From assembly GCA_905181935.1 (NCBI GenBank), contig CAJIZV010000004.1, positions 1 to 64,000 of the forward strand: 64,000 nucleotides of DNA, read 5' to 3'. This DNA comes from an uncultured Amylibacter sp. (lineage in GTDB: Bacteria; Pseudomonadota; Alphaproteobacteria; Rhodobacterales; Rhodobacteraceae). The notes beneath the pieces are model-generated. The model worked only from the letters and a program-made list of their open reading frames with translations, was not told where the DNA came from and searched no databases. Below, piece by piece: positions 16,002-24,440 of the stretch (its first letter is position 1; every line of letters starts with the position of its first letter). Both the position numbers and the translations under genes were made by a program.

Positions 16002-16390
16002 TAGCAATCACCTCCAAACGTCGAAAGTAAAATTTTATGAAGCACACAATCGCCCTCACACTCGCTACATAGCGCCACCAAAAGCCCATTATTGTCAGTC
16101 GTGGCGATGCAATCGGCCATCAACCCCAAGGGCATCTGGCGCTTGCGACAAGACATGCACATAATCGCCCCCATCGAAGCTTCACACTTCGGTTTGGCCT
16201 GCAACCCTTCCAGATAGCTTTTCAATTCAAAACCAAGGATCAACATAGGGCGCAAAGAGTTTAAAACAGGCAAGCCTTTGAGGATCCAGCGCCGCACGGT
16301 CTGTTCTGATGCACGCAAAAGTTCTACCACCTCCCCAACCTTATAAGATTGGTGAATGCGTATTCCACACAACTTGAAACGCTTAGCCAT
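16001..16390 (-). CDS. HTH protein with Cys-rich C-terminal domain
   Basis: The start ATG at 16390 overlaps the alpA stop (ATGGCTAA), which argues for translational coupling. The 129-residue product has a MerR/excisionase-like helix-turn-helix (YKVGEVVELLRASEQTVRRW, about 14-35) and two Cys pairs, CMSC near 78 and CSEC near 110, likely one zinc site. Such DNA-binding zinc proteins are common between alpA and the replication gene of alphaproteobacterial islands. It probably acts as an excision or transcription cofactor. Confidence 0.65.
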   Translation of the reverse strand: MAKRFKLCGIRIHQSYKVGEVVELLRASEQTVRRWILKGLPVLNSLRPMLILGFELKSYLEGLQAKPKCEASMGAIMCMSCRKRQMPLGLMADCIATTDNNGLLVALCSECEGDCVLHKILLSTFGGDC

Positions 16391-16589
16391 TAGCATCACC
16401 TTCAAAAAGCGCCCAAATATCTTGTGCCTTCCATACCGTTGTACGCGGGCCAAGTTTTTTCGGTTTAGGAAACCGCCCATCTTTGACCCCTTGCCACCAC
16501 GTGGACTTAGATACAGGGATAGGCCCTTTGGGCGCTAGGATATGTGACAGGCGAACCAAGCCTGTAATCGGAAAGTTTGGATAGTCCAT
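16383..16589 (-). CDS. alpA: AlpA-family regulator
   Basis: This 68-residue protein has the AlpA helix-turn-helix: a short strand, ISRSTWW-like core (PVSKSTWWQGVKDGRFPKP), then KLGPRTTVWKAQDIWAL. AlpA proteins activate excision and replication genes of P4-like elements and are the master regulator in several Gram-negative PICIs. It is placed upstream of, and overlapping, the Cys-rich HTH gene, so it leads a short operon alpA / HTH / winged-helix. The 130 bp before it (16590-16716) probably carry its promoter. Confidence 0.88.
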   Translation of the reverse strand: MDYPNFPITGLVRLSHILAPKGPIPVSKSTWWQGVKDGRFPKPKKLGPRTTVWKAQDIWALFEGDANG

Positions 16590-16716
16590 TTTTGATCAAC
16601 CTATAGTTATTAAGATTGATAGGGTTTTACGAAGTAGGTTTACATTTGTGGTCGAGCAATGGTTCGTCAACTAGAATAGCAGGAATAACCTGACTTAACC
16701 CACCTACTAGCTTAAC

Positions 16717-17478
16717 TTATTCGCTTATTTCCGCCTCTTCGAATAAGTTTCTAATCTGCGGATACTCGGCAACAGCAGATTTTAGATGGTCGCGAATAGT
16801 TTCATCGGTGACCGACAACCCACAAAGTTCTGTAGTACTCGCTATGTTTTTAGAAGCAGAGCTTCTTTTATTATTAGGATTAAACCTAAATTTATTGACC
16901 GCAAGCGACAACAAAATTTTCAACATTGTTTTCCGCTGCCGCTCATCAAAGACTCGGCTCTTACTACCATTTTTATACAAACTTATTTTTTTATCTTCAA
17001 ACTCTTGTTCTTCCCACTGATCACGTTCTCTTTCCTCCACCTCCTTCAATAATTTGTAGTAGGTTTTTTCCAATCCTTCATACGATTTCTTATAGTCAAT
17101 GATGGACGAAAACGGTTCCGCCCCATCATCAGATACAGTTATGGAGTAGCTATGGAAAATTGAGTGAGTTCGTGCCACCTGAATATCTTCGGGAATTTTG
17201 GTAAAATCGATTGCTTGTACCCACTCCAAGAATGCAATTGGGTTCGCAAGTTCTTCTAATCTTCCTATTTTTTTCGCCCGCGTTGCTAATTCGCACAGCT
17301 GTTTATATTTACGGTGTAAATCGCTTTCTAAACACAAGCCGTTTAAAGTTTGATTGTCTATTAACTTTGGGTCAATACCTAAGGCTAGAGCAGCTCCTTC
17401 CTCTGAAGTCCAATATGCCGTCCGCAGCCAAAAGGCATAATCTATTTCTGGTTGTTCATTACTATATTTTGTTGTCAC
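16717..17478 (-). CDS. Island protein of unknown function
   Basis: This 253-residue soluble protein follows the integrase by 30 bp in the same direction. It begins with DYAFWLRTAYWTSEEGAALALGIDP, a segment recurrent in hypothetical proteins that accompany island integrases. A charged coiled-coil region follows (about 125-165, ERERDQWEEQEFEDKK), and a C-terminal helical domain (IRDHLKSAVAEYP). No catalytic motif is visible. Position suggests a role in integration, excision or regulation, but this is not established. Confidence 0.65.
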   Translation of the reverse strand: MTTKYSNEQPEIDYAFWLRTAYWTSEEGAALALGIDPKLIDNQTLNGLCLESDLHRKYKQLCELATRAKKIGRLEELANPIAFLEWVQAIDFTKIPEDIQVARTHSIFHSYSITVSDDGAEPFSSIIDYKKSYEGLEKTYYKLLKEVEERERDQWEEQEFEDKKISLYKNGSKSRVFDERQRKTMLKILLSLAVNKFRFNPNNKRSSASKNIASTTELCGLSVTDETIRDHLKSAVAEYPQIRNLFEEAEISE

Positions 17479-17508
17479 AATATTGATCTTTTCGTTGTTA
17501 TAAAAACA

Positions 17509-18696
17509 TCATCCTGCCCGCAATTCTTCCAAATATCCAGCCCACCAATCCGCCATACGCACACGTTCATCCCAAAACGCACCCCGCGCATACGCACGGC
17601 GCACCTCATTACGTTCCACATGCGCCAACGCGCGTTCAATCGCATCAGGATGCCAAAGCCCACTTTCATTCGCCAACGTCGAAAACGTCGCCCTGAACCC
17701 ATGAGATGTCATTTCCTCGCCTGTATACCCCAAACGCCGCAACGCTCCATTCAAGGTATTCTCACTGATCGGACGGTGGAATGATCGCGTGGATGGGAAC
17801 AACAACTGCCCATGCCCTGTCTCTTCTTTCAACTCCAACAACAACGCAATGGCGCGATCTGGCAACGGCACGGCATGGTCAACGCGCATTTTCATCCGTT
17901 CGGCTGGAATTCTCCAAACCTTCACCTCAAAATCAAACTCATCCCATTTCGCTAAACGCAATTCACTTGGCCGCGATGCCACAATTGCCAACAACTCTAA
18001 TCCCAGCCGTGTTGTATTCTGCCCAACATAACCAGAAACCGCTCGCATCAATCCGCCCAGTGCCTTGGGATCAGTAATCGCTGCTCGTGATTTTGTTTTT
18101 TGACGGGTCAATGCATCACGCAGGGCAAACGTCGGATCATTCTCCGCCACCCCATTTGCAATCGCATAACGGAAAATCGCACCAACCGTGGATCGAATAC
18201 GATGCGCCGTTTCATACAATTCCTTTGCTTCGCTCTTCTTAAGGGTCTTTAGAACAACCGCAGACGTTATATCTTTGATCGCCATCCGCCCAAAATCCTT
18301 GTTTGCCATTGCAATAAAGGCCGCATTCTTTTTCAATGTCGCGCGTGCGCGGCCTTCTATTGTGATCTTATCCAGATACAGTTCAGCAATTTTGGCAAAG
18401 GTATTCACATCATCCGCTTTACCTTGCGCCACCTCCTCACGCCGAACGGCACTTGGATCGACACCCACAGCAACCTGTGCCCGCGCGGCATCGCGCATCA
18501 TTCTGGCTTGTAACAATGTAATCGCTGGATACTTACCAAGCGCCAACAAACCCTCTTTGCCAGCCAATCGGTATTTGAAGCGCCACAGCTTTGATCCTTT
18601 ATCAGTTACTTGAACAAACAAGCCATCAAAATCAGCAACCTTATAGGGTTTAGCCTTTGCCTTTAGATTCTTAACTTTAAGGTCAGTTAATGCCAT
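17509..18696 (-). CDS. int: P4-type tyrosine integrase
   Basis: This 395-residue protein has the Arm-DNA-binding domain (DUF4102 type) at 1-90 with TDLKVKNLKAK and KYPAITLLQARMMRD. A core-binding domain follows (about 100-190). The catalytic domain has Arg in SRPSELRLAKW, HGFRATF (HxxR), HVERNEVRRAYARG with the nucleophile Tyr, and WWAGYL at the end. Such enzymes use tRNA 3' ends as attB. It lies 165 bp from the att core in tRNA-Thr, the normal position. Four TACCCCCA arm-type sites fill the gap, one of them overlapping the promoter area, so the enzyme may control its own expression. GC content is visibly higher than in the cargo zone. Confidence 0.96.
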   Translation of the reverse strand: MALTDLKVKNLKAKAKPYKVADFDGLFVQVTDKGSKLWRFKYRLAGKEGLLALGKYPAITLLQARMMRDAARAQVAVGVDPSAVRREEVAQGKADDVNTFAKIAELYLDKITIEGRARATLKKNAAFIAMANKDFGRMAIKDITSAVVLKTLKKSEAKELYETAHRIRSTVGAIFRYAIANGVAENDPTFALRDALTRQKTKSRAAITDPKALGGLMRAVSGYVGQNTTRLGLELLAIVASRPSELRLAKWDEFDFEVKVWRIPAERMKMRVDHAVPLPDRAIALLLELKEETGHGQLLFPSTRSFHRPISENTLNGALRRLGYTGEEMTSHGFRATFSTLANESGLWHPDAIERALAHVERNEVRRAYARGAFWDERVRMADWWAGYLEELRAG

Positions 18697-18699
18697 CCG

Positions 18700-18771
18700 T
18701 GGGGGTATCTCTTTTCACCAAAATCCAAGTACCCCCAGAATCTACCCCCAAACTAACAGGATATACCCCCA
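18700..18771. promoter_or_regulatory. Putative integrase arm-type sites, proximal end
   Basis: TACCCCCA is present directly at 18730-18737, 18743-18750 and 18764-18771, and inverted (TGGGGGTA) at 18700-18707. All lie between the integrase start and the att core. Two more copies lie inside the distal att (1347-1366). The distribution at both ends fits arm-type integrase sites. Binding is inferred. Confidence 0.6.
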
Positions 18772-18857
18772 CGGGGCTGGACAGTATCGGACAAACAATT
18801 CTATAAAACTTCAATAAACAAGAATTAATCGGATGTCATTGGATTTTTTTGTATGGT

Positions 18858-18880
18858 AAAGTGGTGCCCCCACACGGACT
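18858..18880 (+). repeat. Proximal att core within tRNA-Thr
   Basis: These 23 bp cover the CCA, the acceptor 3' strand and part of the T arm of tRNA-Thr, and are repeated exactly at 1266-1288. Because the duplicated part is the tRNA 3' end, the tRNA stays functional after integration. Confidence 0.88.
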
Positions 18881-18937
18881 CGAACCGCGGACCTATTGAT
18901 TACAAATCAATTGCTCTACCAGCTGAGCTATAGGGGC
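18862..18937 (-). tRNA. tRNA-Thr (anticodon TGT)
   Basis: A complete 76-nt cloverleaf with encoded CCA. The acceptor GCCCCTA pairs with TGGGGGC, the D arm contains AGCTCAGCTGGTAGAGC, and the anticodon stem ATTGA/TCAAT encloses loop TTTGTAA with anticodon TGT at 18902-18904 (reading on the minus strand). The T arm is CGCGG-TTCGAGT-CCGTG. It serves as integration site for the island. Confidence 0.97.
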
Positions 18938-19204
18938 ACTGGTGAGGCGTCTTTTGCTTTATTAGCAAAATGAATGCAAGAGTTTTTTGATATGTATTAT
19001 AACGAATTATAAAAATTAATTTAATCCAGATTTGATAGGTAATTTAGGTGATTGGATTCACTTAAAGTTGAAATATTACTATATAGTCATAAATGTAGTG
19101 CATAAATACAAAGTTAACCTATTGGAGCCTCGGAATAACTAAAATTATTCCAATAACAAAATTTAATATTTAAATAAATTTATCTAATATTTGTTATTTT
19201 TTTT

Positions 19205-19220
19205 AATTTTGATCAAAATT
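19205..19220. promoter_or_regulatory. 16-bp palindrome upstream of soxB
   Basis: AATTTTGATCAAAATT is a perfect palindrome about 100 bp before the soxB start, in an AT-rich 380-bp gap (18938-19317) that otherwise shows no gene. It may be an operator for a dimeric regulator of the sox operon. It may equally be chance in AT-rich DNA. Confidence 0.3.
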
Positions 19221-19317
19221 TCGTTTTTTAACAAAGAAATCCCATAAATATGTCGGTTTTTTCTATTCTAAAAAATAACGATTAGCTCATTCTAATTTGA
19301 GTATAAGGAATCTTTTC

Positions 19318-20568
19318 ATGCGATATTCAGCATTAAGCATATTGAAACAGGGACTAACTGGAAATAAAAGTTGGAAACCTGTATGGCGAGAACCTGAGCC
19401 AAAGAAGTCCTATGATTATATTATAGTTGGCGGCGGCGGGCATGGATTGGCGACAGCTCACTATTTAGCAAAAATATTTGGTGGGAAAAATATAGCTGTT
19501 CTAGAAAAAGGTTGGATTGGATCGGGCAATATTGGTCGAAACACAACCATAGTACGTTCAAATTACGTGTTAGATGGAAACCAACCCTTTTACGAAATGT
19601 CAGTAAAGCTATGGGAAGGTCTAGAGCAAGACCTCAATTATAATGCAATGATGTCACAACGCGGCATATTAAATTTGGCGCACTCAGATGGACAGCGAGA
19701 TGCCTATGCGCGTCGTGGAAATGCCATGTTAATGTCAGGCGCTGACGCAGAGTTACTTGACAGAGACGCCATCCAAAAAATGTGCCCATTTTTAAAATTT
19801 GATAATGAGCGCTTTCCAATTAAGGCGGGACTTTTACAGCGTCGCGCTGGAACCGCTCGACATGACGCTGTTGCCTGGGGCTATGCCCGCTCAGCGGATA
19901 TGCATGGTGTCGACATTATCCAAAACTGTGAAGTTACAGGCTTTCAAATGAAAAATGGGAAATGCATTGGCGTACAAACCAATCGTGGCCCGATTAAAGC
20001 TAAAAAGACTGCTGTTTGTGTAGCTGGTTCATCAAGTCGTGTAATGGAAAAAGCTGGCATGCGTCTGCCAATAGAAAGTCACGTTTTACAGGCTTTTGTT
20101 TCAGAAGGTTTAAAGCCTACAATACCTGGCGTTATTACTTACGGAGCGGGGCATTTTTATATCAGCCAATCCGATAAAGGTGGCTTAGTCTTTGGTGGTG
20201 ATCTCGATGGGTATAACTCTTATGCACAAAGGGGCAATTTACCTGTTGTAGAAGATGTATGTGCAGGCGGCATGTCAATCATGCCAATGATTGGACGCGC
20301 TCGCCTTTTGCGCATGTGGGGTGGTGTTATGGATATGTCTATGGATGGATCTCCCTTCATTGATAAAACAGGGATTGGCGGATTATATTTTAATGGAGGT
20401 TGGTGTTACGGCGGTTTTAAAGCTACCCCTGCATCAGGATATTGCTACGCACATTTACTAGCGACAGATACTCCACACGAGAATGCAAGCCAAATGCGCT
20501 TAGATCGATTCATGCGAGGCAATATGATTGATGAAAAGGGCGCCGGCGCCCAACCAAATTTACACTAG
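19318..20568 (+). CDS. soxB: Sarcosine oxidase beta subunit
   Basis: The ATG at 19318 follows an AAGGA site; an upstream TTG in frame is less likely. The 416-residue protein is the FAD/FMN subunit of heterotetrameric sarcosine oxidase, which demethylates sarcosine (or a related N-methyl amine) to glycine with H2O2 and a C1 unit for tetrahydrofolate. Visible are the Rossmann motif VGGGGHGLATAHYL (about 36-50), VLEKGWIGSGNIGRNTTIVRSNY, and ARHDAVAW near 175, where the covalent flavin His of this family is expected. The C-terminal FAD motif is DGSPFIDK then YFNGGWCYGGFKATPASG. It is the first gene of soxBDAG. Confidence 0.95.
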   Translation: MRYSALSILKQGLTGNKSWKPVWREPEPKKSYDYIIVGGGGHGLATAHYLAKIFGGKNIAVLEKGWIGSGNIGRNTTIVRSNYVLDGNQPFYEMSVKLWEGLEQDLNYNAMMSQRGILNLAHSDGQRDAYARRGNAMLMSGADAELLDRDAIQKMCPFLKFDNERFPIKAGLLQRRAGTARHDAVAWGYARSADMHGVDIIQNCEVTGFQMKNGKCIGVQTNRGPIKAKKTAVCVAGSSSRVMEKAGMRLPIESHVLQAFVSEGLKPTIPGVITYGAGHFYISQSDKGGLVFGGDLDGYNSYAQRGNLPVVEDVCAGGMSIMPMIGRARLLRMWGGVMDMSMDGSPFIDKTGIGGLYFNGGWCYGGFKATPASGYCYAHLLATDTPHENASQMRLDRFMRGNMIDEKGAGAQPNLH

Positions 20569-20579
20569 GGGAATTTAAA

Positions 20580-20867
20580 ATGATAATTAACCATCCCCTT
20601 TTGGGGCCACGCGACGCAAACGAATTTGTACATCTTGGAGATGAATCCTTAATTGATCGTCCAGATGGAATGGCAGATGACGCTGCGAATAAGTTTCACA
20701 ATTATATGTATTTGCGGGATAATCCTGCAGGAAAATATCGTGAATTATGGTACCACGACGCAGGTGATCGCTCCTGGCTGGTTGTGACACGGGATACGTT
20801 AACCCACGAAATATTTGATGTAGAGCTTGCACGTGACGTAGCGCGTGCGCGAGGGCGTTCAAAATGA
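20580..20867 (+). CDS. soxD: Sarcosine oxidase delta subunit, zinc ligands missing
   Basis: A 95-residue delta subunit, with GPRDANEFVHLGD at the start and ELWYHDAGDRSWL-TRDTLTHE at the end as in the family. The well-studied delta subunit binds zinc with two Cys in a CPxCG motif, one His and one later Cys. Here the first motif reads HPLLG, and the last Cys position is Asp (HDAGDRSW), so only the His remains. The protein thus seems to fold without zinc. Its stop overlaps the soxA start (ATGA), so translation is coupled. Confidence 0.92.
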   Translation: MIINHPLLGPRDANEFVHLGDESLIDRPDGMADDAANKFHNYMYLRDNPAGKYRELWYHDAGDRSWLVVTRDTLTHEIFDVELARDVARARGRSK

Positions 20868-23809
20868 GCCAATTATTCAGAATTAACGGTGGTTTGACAG
20901 ATAGAAGCAAACCTATCAACTTTACTTTTAATAACAAACAGATGGTGGGCTATGAGGGTGACACACTCGCTTCAGCCTTATTAGCAAATGGGCAACGCCT
21001 AGTTGGACGCTCCTTCAAGTATCACCGTCCACGTGGTATTTTTTCCGCAGGTTCTGAAGAGCCAAATGCCCTAGTTCAATTACGTACTGGCGCACACCAA
21101 GAGCCAAATACACGCGCTACAGTTACAGAGTTATTCGATGGCTTAACCGCAACAAGTCAGAATCACCGTGGCTCCCTAGGCTTTGATTTTATGTCAGTAA
21201 CTGATTTATTATCACCATTTTTAAGTGCTGGATTTTACTATAAAACATTCATGTGGCCTAAAGCGTTTTGGGAAAAAATTTATGAACCTATTATCCGCTC
21301 AAGTGCAGGATTGGGCAGTTTATCAATGCTGGAGGATCCAGATAAGTACGACAAAGGATTCCTACATTGCGACCTACTTATCGCTGGCAGTGGACCCTCT
21401 GGCCTCACAGCAGCATTAGCAGCTGGCCACGCGGGGCTTCGTGTCATTATAGCCGACGAAGATTACGTACTAGGCGGTCGACTACTTGAAGAAGATCATA
21501 ACATTGATGGCATTTCTGGACAGGATTGGGTTTTACAAACACTCGCCGAATTAACAGAAATGTCTAATGTGCGCATTCTACCACGCACAACTATTTATGG
21601 AGCATATGACCATGGCATTTATGGCGCTTTAGAACGCAAGACAGATCATTTGGCTGACAGCGGAGACAAGCCTCGCCAAGTGCTTTGGCGCATCTATTCC
21701 AAGCGAGCAATGATTTGTGGCGGAGCAACCGAACGCTCTATCGCATTTGCAAATAACGACCGTCCTGGCATCATGCTAGCAGGTGCCGTTCGCGCTTATG
21801 CTACCCGCTACGGAGTAGCTACTGGCAACAAAGTAGCCATATTCACAAACAATGATAGTGGGTGGCAAACTGCACTAGAGTTGGTTGCCAAAGGCGTCAA
21901 TGTTGTTGCTATTATTGACCCTAGAGACACAGCTCCTAGGACGCATATTTCTGGCGTAGCGATGATTATGGGCGCAAGCGTTTGCAACACTTCGGGTCGA
22001 AAAGCTCTAAGTCGAATTGCATTGAGTAACGGTCAGACTTTAAATGTTGACTGTTTAGCTGTATCTGGTGGCTGGTCGCCAAATGTACACCTAACATGTC
22101 ATCAACGTGGGCGGCCAGTTTGGAATGATACTATCGCAGGATTTGTACCAGGGGGTGATTTGCCTGTAGGGCAGTTTGTTGCGGGAGCTGCAAATGGTGA
22201 CATGACGCTAGGTGCCGCTCTAAAATCTGGACACAAGACTGCAACCTTAATTGCTAAAGATTTAGGATTTACTACCAATAGCTCCAAAGTAGCCAAAGCA
22301 GATGATGAAAATTTTGCAATTAAGCAATTCTGGCATGTTACAGGGCATAAACAACGCGCATGGATAGATTTACAAAACGATGTGACAACTAAAGACATTA
22401 CGCAATCTCAAGCTGAAGGCTTTCGGTCCGTTGAACACTTAAAGCGTTATACTACTTTGGGCATGGCCACGGATCAGGGGAAAACTTCAAATGTACTTGG
22501 TCTAGCTGTGATGGCAGAAGCTACTGGAAAAACTATTCCTGAAACTGGTACTACGATTTTCCGCCCACCTTACTCACCAGTTGCCATTGGCGCATTTGGT
22601 GGCCGTGAGCGTGGGCAGCACTTCCACCCCACTCGCCTAACGCCCAGCCATAAATGGGCAAAAGAACAGGGTGCTGAATTTGTTGAAGTTGGCAATTGGA
22701 TGCGCGCGCAATGGTTCCCTAAGTCAAATGATAAGACGTGGCGTGATAGTGTGGATCGTGAAGTTAAGAAAACAAGAACTTCGGTTGGCGTATGCGATGT
22801 ATCAACACTAGGTAAAATTGATATTAAAGGGCGCGATGCTGCTGAATTTCTCAATAAAATTTACTCTAACCCATTTGCCAAAGTTCCTGTAGGCAGGGTC
22901 CGTTACGGTCTCATGTTGCGAGAAGATGGAATTTGTTATGATGATGGCACAACAGCACGCTTAGCTGAAGATCATTTTGTTATGACAACAACGACCGCCA
23001 ATGCAGTTTTAGTTTACCGCAATATGGAGTTTGCGCGGCAGTGCTTATTTCCTGACTTAGATGTTCATTTAATTTCTACTACAGATCAGTGGGCACAATT
23101 TGCGATAGCAGGGCCAAATAGCCGTGCAGTATTATCAAAAATTATAGATAAAGTGGATATGTCAAATGATGGCTTCCCGTTTATGGCCTGCTCAAATATT
23201 ACTGTTTGTGACGGCACGCCTGGGCGTTTGTTCCGTATCAGCTTCTCTGGTGAACTTGCATACGAAGTAGCAGTCCCCGTTCGCTACGGTGACGCCTTAA
23301 TACGCGAAATCATTAAAGCTGGTAAGGAATTTGACATTACTCCATACGGCACAGAAGCTTTGGGCGTAATGCGTATCGAAAAAGGTCACGTTACAGGTGC
23401 GGAATTAAATGGTCAGGTTACAGCATTTAATGTGAACATGAACAATATGATTTCAATCAAAAAAGATAGCATAGGTTCTGTTCTGTCGCGTCGCGAAATG
23501 ATGATTGCAGATGATCAAATCCGTTTGGTTGGGGTGAAAACTGTTGAGCTTTCTGACAGCCTTGCTTCAGGGGCACACTTTGTTGCCAAGGGCGAGAAAC
23601 CAACTACGAAAAATGATCAGGGCTGGATTGCATCAGTCTGCTACTCCCCACATTTTGAACAACATATTGGACTTGGTTTTCTTGAACGTGGCCATGAGCG
23701 GCATGGTGAAATCATACGCGCTTGGGATGGAGTTCGTGGAACAGACATCTTAGTCGAAATTGTGTCCGCCCATATGTATGATCCAGAAGGAGGGCTACAA
23801 CGTGGCTAG
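20864..23809 (+). CDS. soxA: Sarcosine oxidase alpha subunit
   Basis: This 981-residue protein has the usual length. Order of domains: a ferredoxin-like N-terminal domain without cluster Cys (about 1-100, KYHRPRGIFSAGSEEPNALV), then an NAD/FAD-type Rossmann domain (IAGSGPSGLTAALAAGHAG near 170-190). A central oxidoreductase region with GGATERSIAFANNDRPGIMLAGA follows, and a C-terminal aminomethyltransferase (GCV_T-like) domain from about 590 to the end (KIDIKGRDAAEFLNKIYSN, GELAYEVAVP). The last domain passes the methyl-derived C1 unit to tetrahydrofolate. It overlaps soxD by 4 bases and soxG by 8. Confidence 0.96.
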   Translation: MSQLFRINGGLTDRSKPINFTFNNKQMVGYEGDTLASALLANGQRLVGRSFKYHRPRGIFSAGSEEPNALVQLRTGAHQEPNTRATVTELFDGLTATSQNHRGSLGFDFMSVTDLLSPFLSAGFYYKTFMWPKAFWEKIYEPIIRSSAGLGSLSMLEDPDKYDKGFLHCDLLIAGSGPSGLTAALAAGHAGLRVIIADEDYVLGGRLLEEDHNIDGISGQDWVLQTLAELTEMSNVRILPRTTIYGAYDHGIYGALERKTDHLADSGDKPRQVLWRIYSKRAMICGGATERSIAFANNDRPGIMLAGAVRAYATRYGVATGNKVAIFTNNDSGWQTALELVAKGVNVVAIIDPRDTAPRTHISGVAMIMGASVCNTSGRKALSRIALSNGQTLNVDCLAVSGGWSPNVHLTCHQRGRPVWNDTIAGFVPGGDLPVGQFVAGAANGDMTLGAALKSGHKTATLIAKDLGFTTNSSKVAKADDENFAIKQFWHVTGHKQRAWIDLQNDVTTKDITQSQAEGFRSVEHLKRYTTLGMATDQGKTSNVLGLAVMAEATGKTIPETGTTIFRPPYSPVAIGAFGGRERGQHFHPTRLTPSHKWAKEQGAEFVEVGNWMRAQWFPKSNDKTWRDSVDREVKKTRTSVGVCDVSTLGKIDIKGRDAAEFLNKIYSNPFAKVPVGRVRYGLMLREDGICYDDGTTARLAEDHFVMTTTTANAVLVYRNMEFARQCLFPDLDVHLISTTDQWAQFAIAGPNSRAVLSKIIDKVDMSNDGFPFMACSNITVCDGTPGRLFRISFSGELAYEVAVPVRYGDALIREIIKAGKEFDITPYGTEALGVMRIEKGHVTGAELNGQVTAFNVNMNNMISIKKDSIGSVLSRREMMIADDQIRLVGVKTVELSDSLASGAHFVAKGEKPTTKNDQGWIASVCYSPHFEQHIGLGFLERGHERHGEIIRAWDGVRGTDILVEIVSAHMYDPEGGLQRG

Positions 23810-24356
23810 ATTATCTTCATTAAGCCCTTTGAATGGCTACCAAAAATCTATTGGCTCAATAAATTTATGCGAAATAAATGATTACAGTTTAGTTTCGCTC
23901 GCAATCCCACAAGATACTACCAAAAAATTTGCGAAAATTATAAAAGATGAGTTTGACTTAGCTATGCCAACATCAGTCATGTCAAAAACTGATAAAAAAA
24001 CACGCTTACTAATGACGCAACCTGATCAAATCTTTTCCATAATACCACGGGTAGATAATCCAGAGGAAGATTTATCCAAGACGATTGGCAAAGCCGCCTA
24101 CATGACAGATCAGACAGACGCTTGGGTTGTTTTGGAAATTAGTGGAGCTACATCGCGCACAGCCTTAGAACGTATTTGTCAGGTTGATCTAGACTCAAAT
24201 ATGTTCAAACTAAATGCAATGGCACGTACTACAATGGAACATATGGCTACAATCATAATACGTACAGATGTGAACACGTTCTTATTGATGTCTGCAAGTT
24301 CATCTGCAAAATCTTTTTTGCATGCAGTAGAGCTATCAGCAAAACACATCAGTTAA
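23802..24356 (+). CDS. soxG: Sarcosine oxidase gamma subunit
   Basis: The start is the GTG at 23802, inside the soxA stop region, preceded by AAGGAGGG; the longer in-frame extension from 23760 would overlap soxA by 50 bases. The 184-residue protein has the family pattern DQTDAWVVLEISGATSRTALERICQVDLD and a C-terminal HAVELSAKH helix. It is the least conserved sox subunit and completes the tetramer. The operon ends here, converging on soeC with 84 bp between. Confidence 0.88.
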   Translation: MARLSSLSPLNGYQKSIGSINLCEINDYSLVSLAIPQDTTKKFAKIIKDEFDLAMPTSVMSKTDKKTRLLMTQPDQIFSIIPRVDNPEEDLSKTIGKAAYMTDQTDAWVVLEISGATSRTALERICQVDLDSNMFKLNAMARTTMEHMATIIIRTDVNTFLLMSASSSAKSFLHAVELSAKHIS

Positions 24357-24440
24357 TACATACTAATTTAATAGTTTTATTTATTCATATAAAAAATGAT
24401 TATATTTTATATTGCCTTTTTATACGCTTAAAATATGAAA

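Larger units (their letters stand above)
1266..18880. mobile_element. PICI-like integrative satellite island at tRNA-Thr
   Basis: The element is bounded by a 23-bp exact direct repeat, 1266-1288 and 18858-18880. The right copy is the 3' end of tRNA-Thr. Just inside the right end is a P4-type integrase. Further in are AlpA, a Cys-rich HTH protein, a winged-helix protein and a small terminase subunit, nearly all on the minus strand. This matches, by established knowledge, the int-alpA-rep-terS order of Gram-negative phage-inducible chromosomal islands. No capsid, tail or large terminase genes are visible, so it would depend on a helper phage. The left two thirds are AT-rich cargo and debris. 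The extent of about 17.6 kb is larger than a typical 10-15 kb PICI, so part of the cargo may be a nested or older insertion. The satellite assignment is inference; the att bounds are seen directly. Confidence 0.75.

Noticed and set aside
16391..16480. Longer version of the Cys-rich HTH gene starting at 16480.
   Set aside because: It would overlap alpA by 98 bases; the ATG at 16390 overlaps the alpA stop in the usual coupled way.
18938..19317. Glycine-type riboswitch before soxB.
   Set aside because: The region is almost wholly AT and shows no conserved paired core.
24378..24440. Terminator between soxG and soeC.
   Set aside because: T-rich stretches are present but no stable stem precedes them.
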